The position numbers were made by a program, and so were the translations under genes. A stretch of 14,789 nt of DNA from assembly GCA_017860085.1 (NCBI GenBank), contig JAFNAJ010000015.1, forward strand, positions 1 to 14,789, given 5' to 3'. The notes under the pieces were generated by a model. The model was not told the origin of the DNA and ran no database searches. It saw only the letters and a list, made by a program, of their open reading frames with translations. This stretch comes from Acidobacteriota bacterium. GTDB lineage: Bacteria; Acidobacteriota; Vicinamibacteria; Vicinamibacterales; JAFNAJ01. Below, piece by piece: positions 14,501 through 14,789 of this stretch; positions within the stretch are counted from its first letter, which is position 1, and each line of letters starts with the position of its first letter.

Positions 14501-14789
14501 AGGCCGTCGTGTACCTCGGCGACCGCGCCGACCCTCTCACCGCAACCATCGCAGGAGCCTCCACGGCGAAGGTCCCGGCGCCGGCCGGCGGCCCACCCGC
14601 CTCTCAAGGTCGCCGCGTCACCTTCGGGGCCGTTCCGGATTTTGCGTTCGAGGGCACGGGCGTCCGACTGAGCGGTGTCACGGCCGGCTCGCCCGCCGAA
14701 CGGGCCGGCATGAAGCAGGGGGACGTCATCACGCGCGTCGGCGATCGCCCCGTGGCCAACCTTCGCGAGTTCTCCGACGTGCTGCGAAC
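11503..14789 (+). CDS. Secreted M1-like / M28 / PDZ multidomain metallopeptidase (partial, C-terminus outside window)
   Basis: One uninterrupted frame of 1095 codons plus two bases runs off the right edge. A GTG start has GAGGAG six bases upstream, and an in-frame ATG at 11479 is an alternative. Residues 1-26 form a signal peptide (core LLIVVGLLVSGAGAAA). Residues about 27-445 are M1-like: HEILHNWWGN at 300-309 gives H300, E301 and H304, E322 lies in NWCEG, and Y379 in VGYGKT is the probable transition-state tyrosine. The aminopeptidase GAMEN motif is absent and GYGMPS (274-279) stands there instead. A linker of unknown fold covers about 450-700. A full M28 domain follows at about 705-1010: HYDH (821-824), GADDNASG (843-850), SGEEMG (877-882), NLDTVG (905-910) and YHRPTDT (976-982), which supply H821, D846, E880, D907 and H977 as two-zinc ligands and E879 as general base. 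A PDZ domain begins at about 1039 (AGSPAERAGMKQGDVITRVGDRPV). It is probably periplasmic and cleaves peptides N-terminally. Confidence 0.92.
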   Translation, partial: MIAHRRLRSLLIVVGLLVSGAGAAAQDLVRHDLTIVLEPASHRLSVTDAMTLPSGLQPGGFLLNARLQITDAKPAIEAVPLGDTTPFFGNNGTANVDPSRVKRYRFVKEPTDGRVRVTYSGVIDFALSAQKEEYTRGFRETIGLVGPEGVYLAGSTFWYPHLSSGLVSFTMRATGPDGWHLISQGTGTSRGAGGDARWEMTGPSDEIYLVGGPLRMWRESAGAVDALVYLRADEPGLAQKYLAATAQYLEMYRSLIGPYPYTKFALVENFWETGYGMPSFTLLGSTVLRFPFILTSSYPHEILHNWWGNGVFVDYASGNWCEGLTAYLADHLIQEQRGKGDEYRRATLQKYRNYVKAERDFPLTEFRSRESAATEAVGYGKTLMTMHMLRRRLGDERFRTFLARLWREQRGKQASFADLQRTAESLAGESLATFFTQWVTRPGAPVLGVEEVVARTDGDRHVVEGVLLQRQEGPAYVLDVPLVVQTARGSARHVVTMTGARQRFSVPADGPAQALVADPRFDVFRKLDPRETPPSIGQIFGEARVTAVVPAGATPAEQKAYRDLVTSWQSENHDVEIVDDNGLGSIPDDRSVWLLGRENRLARQLMQGYELLRVSEDGAAFAGEVVPFNGHTTVVTLRHPGNVEKAVGWIAVDPPAAFAGVARKLPHYGRYSYLGFEGDEPVNTVKGEWPATDSPLRVDLRPRESRGVALPPSGVPAERPLIDLPPVFSEQALSEHVRYLAAPEREGRVPGSKGLEAAATYVAERFKSAGLEPAGDGGSYFQRFTIASGPDGTPVQTANVIGVLRGSRAEWASQTALVTAHYDHLGRGWPDARAGDAGTLHPGADDNASGVAVLLELARVVAGGERPPRSIVFVAFSGEEMGVAGATHYATHPVGPLDKVIGVINLDTVGRLGGGKVAVLGTGTATEWPHIFRGASFVTGVESSSIAGSYEASDQRVFIERGVPAVQVFTGPHADYHRPTDTADKVDIAGLVKVATLAREAVVYLGDRADPLTATIAGASTAKVPAPAGGPPASQGRRVTFGAVPDFAFEGTGVRLSGVTAGSPAERAGMKQGDVITRVGDRPVANLREFSDVLR
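13356..13372 (+). repeat. First copy of a 17-bp in-frame direct repeat in the peptidase linker
   Basis: GGCAGCGTTTGCCGGCG occurs here and identically at 13467-13483, 111 bases (37 codons) apart. Both copies encode AAFAG in the linker between the M1-like and M28 regions. The flanking residues are not similar, so this is either coincidence from shared codon choice or a small recombination trace. Confidence 0.5.
13467..13483 (+). repeat. Second copy of the 17-bp direct repeat
   Basis: It is identical to 13356-13372 and in the same frame, encoding AAFAG followed by VARKLP rather than EVVPFN. Recombination between the copies would delete 37 codons without shifting the frame. Confidence 0.5.

Noticed and set aside
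1..14789. CRISPR, tRNA, rRNA, insertion sequence, prophage or defence system
   Set aside because: I saw no regularly spaced repeats, no transposase or integrase motifs, no terminal inverted repeats around genes and no cloverleaf-like sequence. All long stretches are accounted for by housekeeping-type genes.

Overview
This window is a GC-rich bacterial chromosome segment, by eye about two thirds G+C. It is almost fully coding and shows no tRNA, rRNA, CRISPR array, transposase, integrase or phage gene. The gene mix (secreted M64 and M1/M28 peptidases, a secreted double cyclophilin, a GYF_2-AIM24 protein, an RRM protein, EttA) and the compact GC-rich style suggest Acidobacteriota, perhaps the Vicinamibacteria. 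That placement is inference from general knowledge, not a search result.

Left block (1-6513, all minus strand). In transcription order: a TerB/DUF533 protein, a GYF_2-AIM24 (TIGR00266) protein, the ribosome-associated ATPase EttA, a secreted M64 metallopeptidase, an unrecognised 172-residue protein, and an ETHE1/CstB-like metallo-beta-lactamase (MBL) fold protein with a rhodanese domain that runs off the left edge. Gaps are 35-84 bases, so they may be co-transcribed in part. A strong GC hairpin (958-981) separates the last two and may stop or dampen transcription.

Middle (6514-8431, plus strand). A 141-base divergent intergenic region leads to DNA polymerase IV (dinB, GTG start, possibly leaderless), then an RRM RNA-binding protein. 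A candidate -10 for the RRM gene overlaps the dinB stop codon.

Right part. Two minus-strand genes, a secreted tandem cyclophilin peptidyl-prolyl isomerase and an MsbA/MdlB-type ABC half exporter, are 4 bases apart. They converge on the RRM gene and diverge from the last gene. That gene (11503 to the right edge, plus strand) is the most striking object here: one unbroken frame of at least 1095 codons that joins an M1-like peptidase region, a linker region, a complete M28 aminopeptidase with all expected zinc ligands, and the start of a PDZ domain.

No obvious new defence or mobile system is visible. The points most worth following are the M1-M28-PDZ fusion and its altered M1 active site, the unrecognised 172-residue protein, and several small regulatory structures (hairpins at 958-981 and 8428-8447, the dinB and RRM promoters, palindromes at 4733-4744 and 6554-6563).
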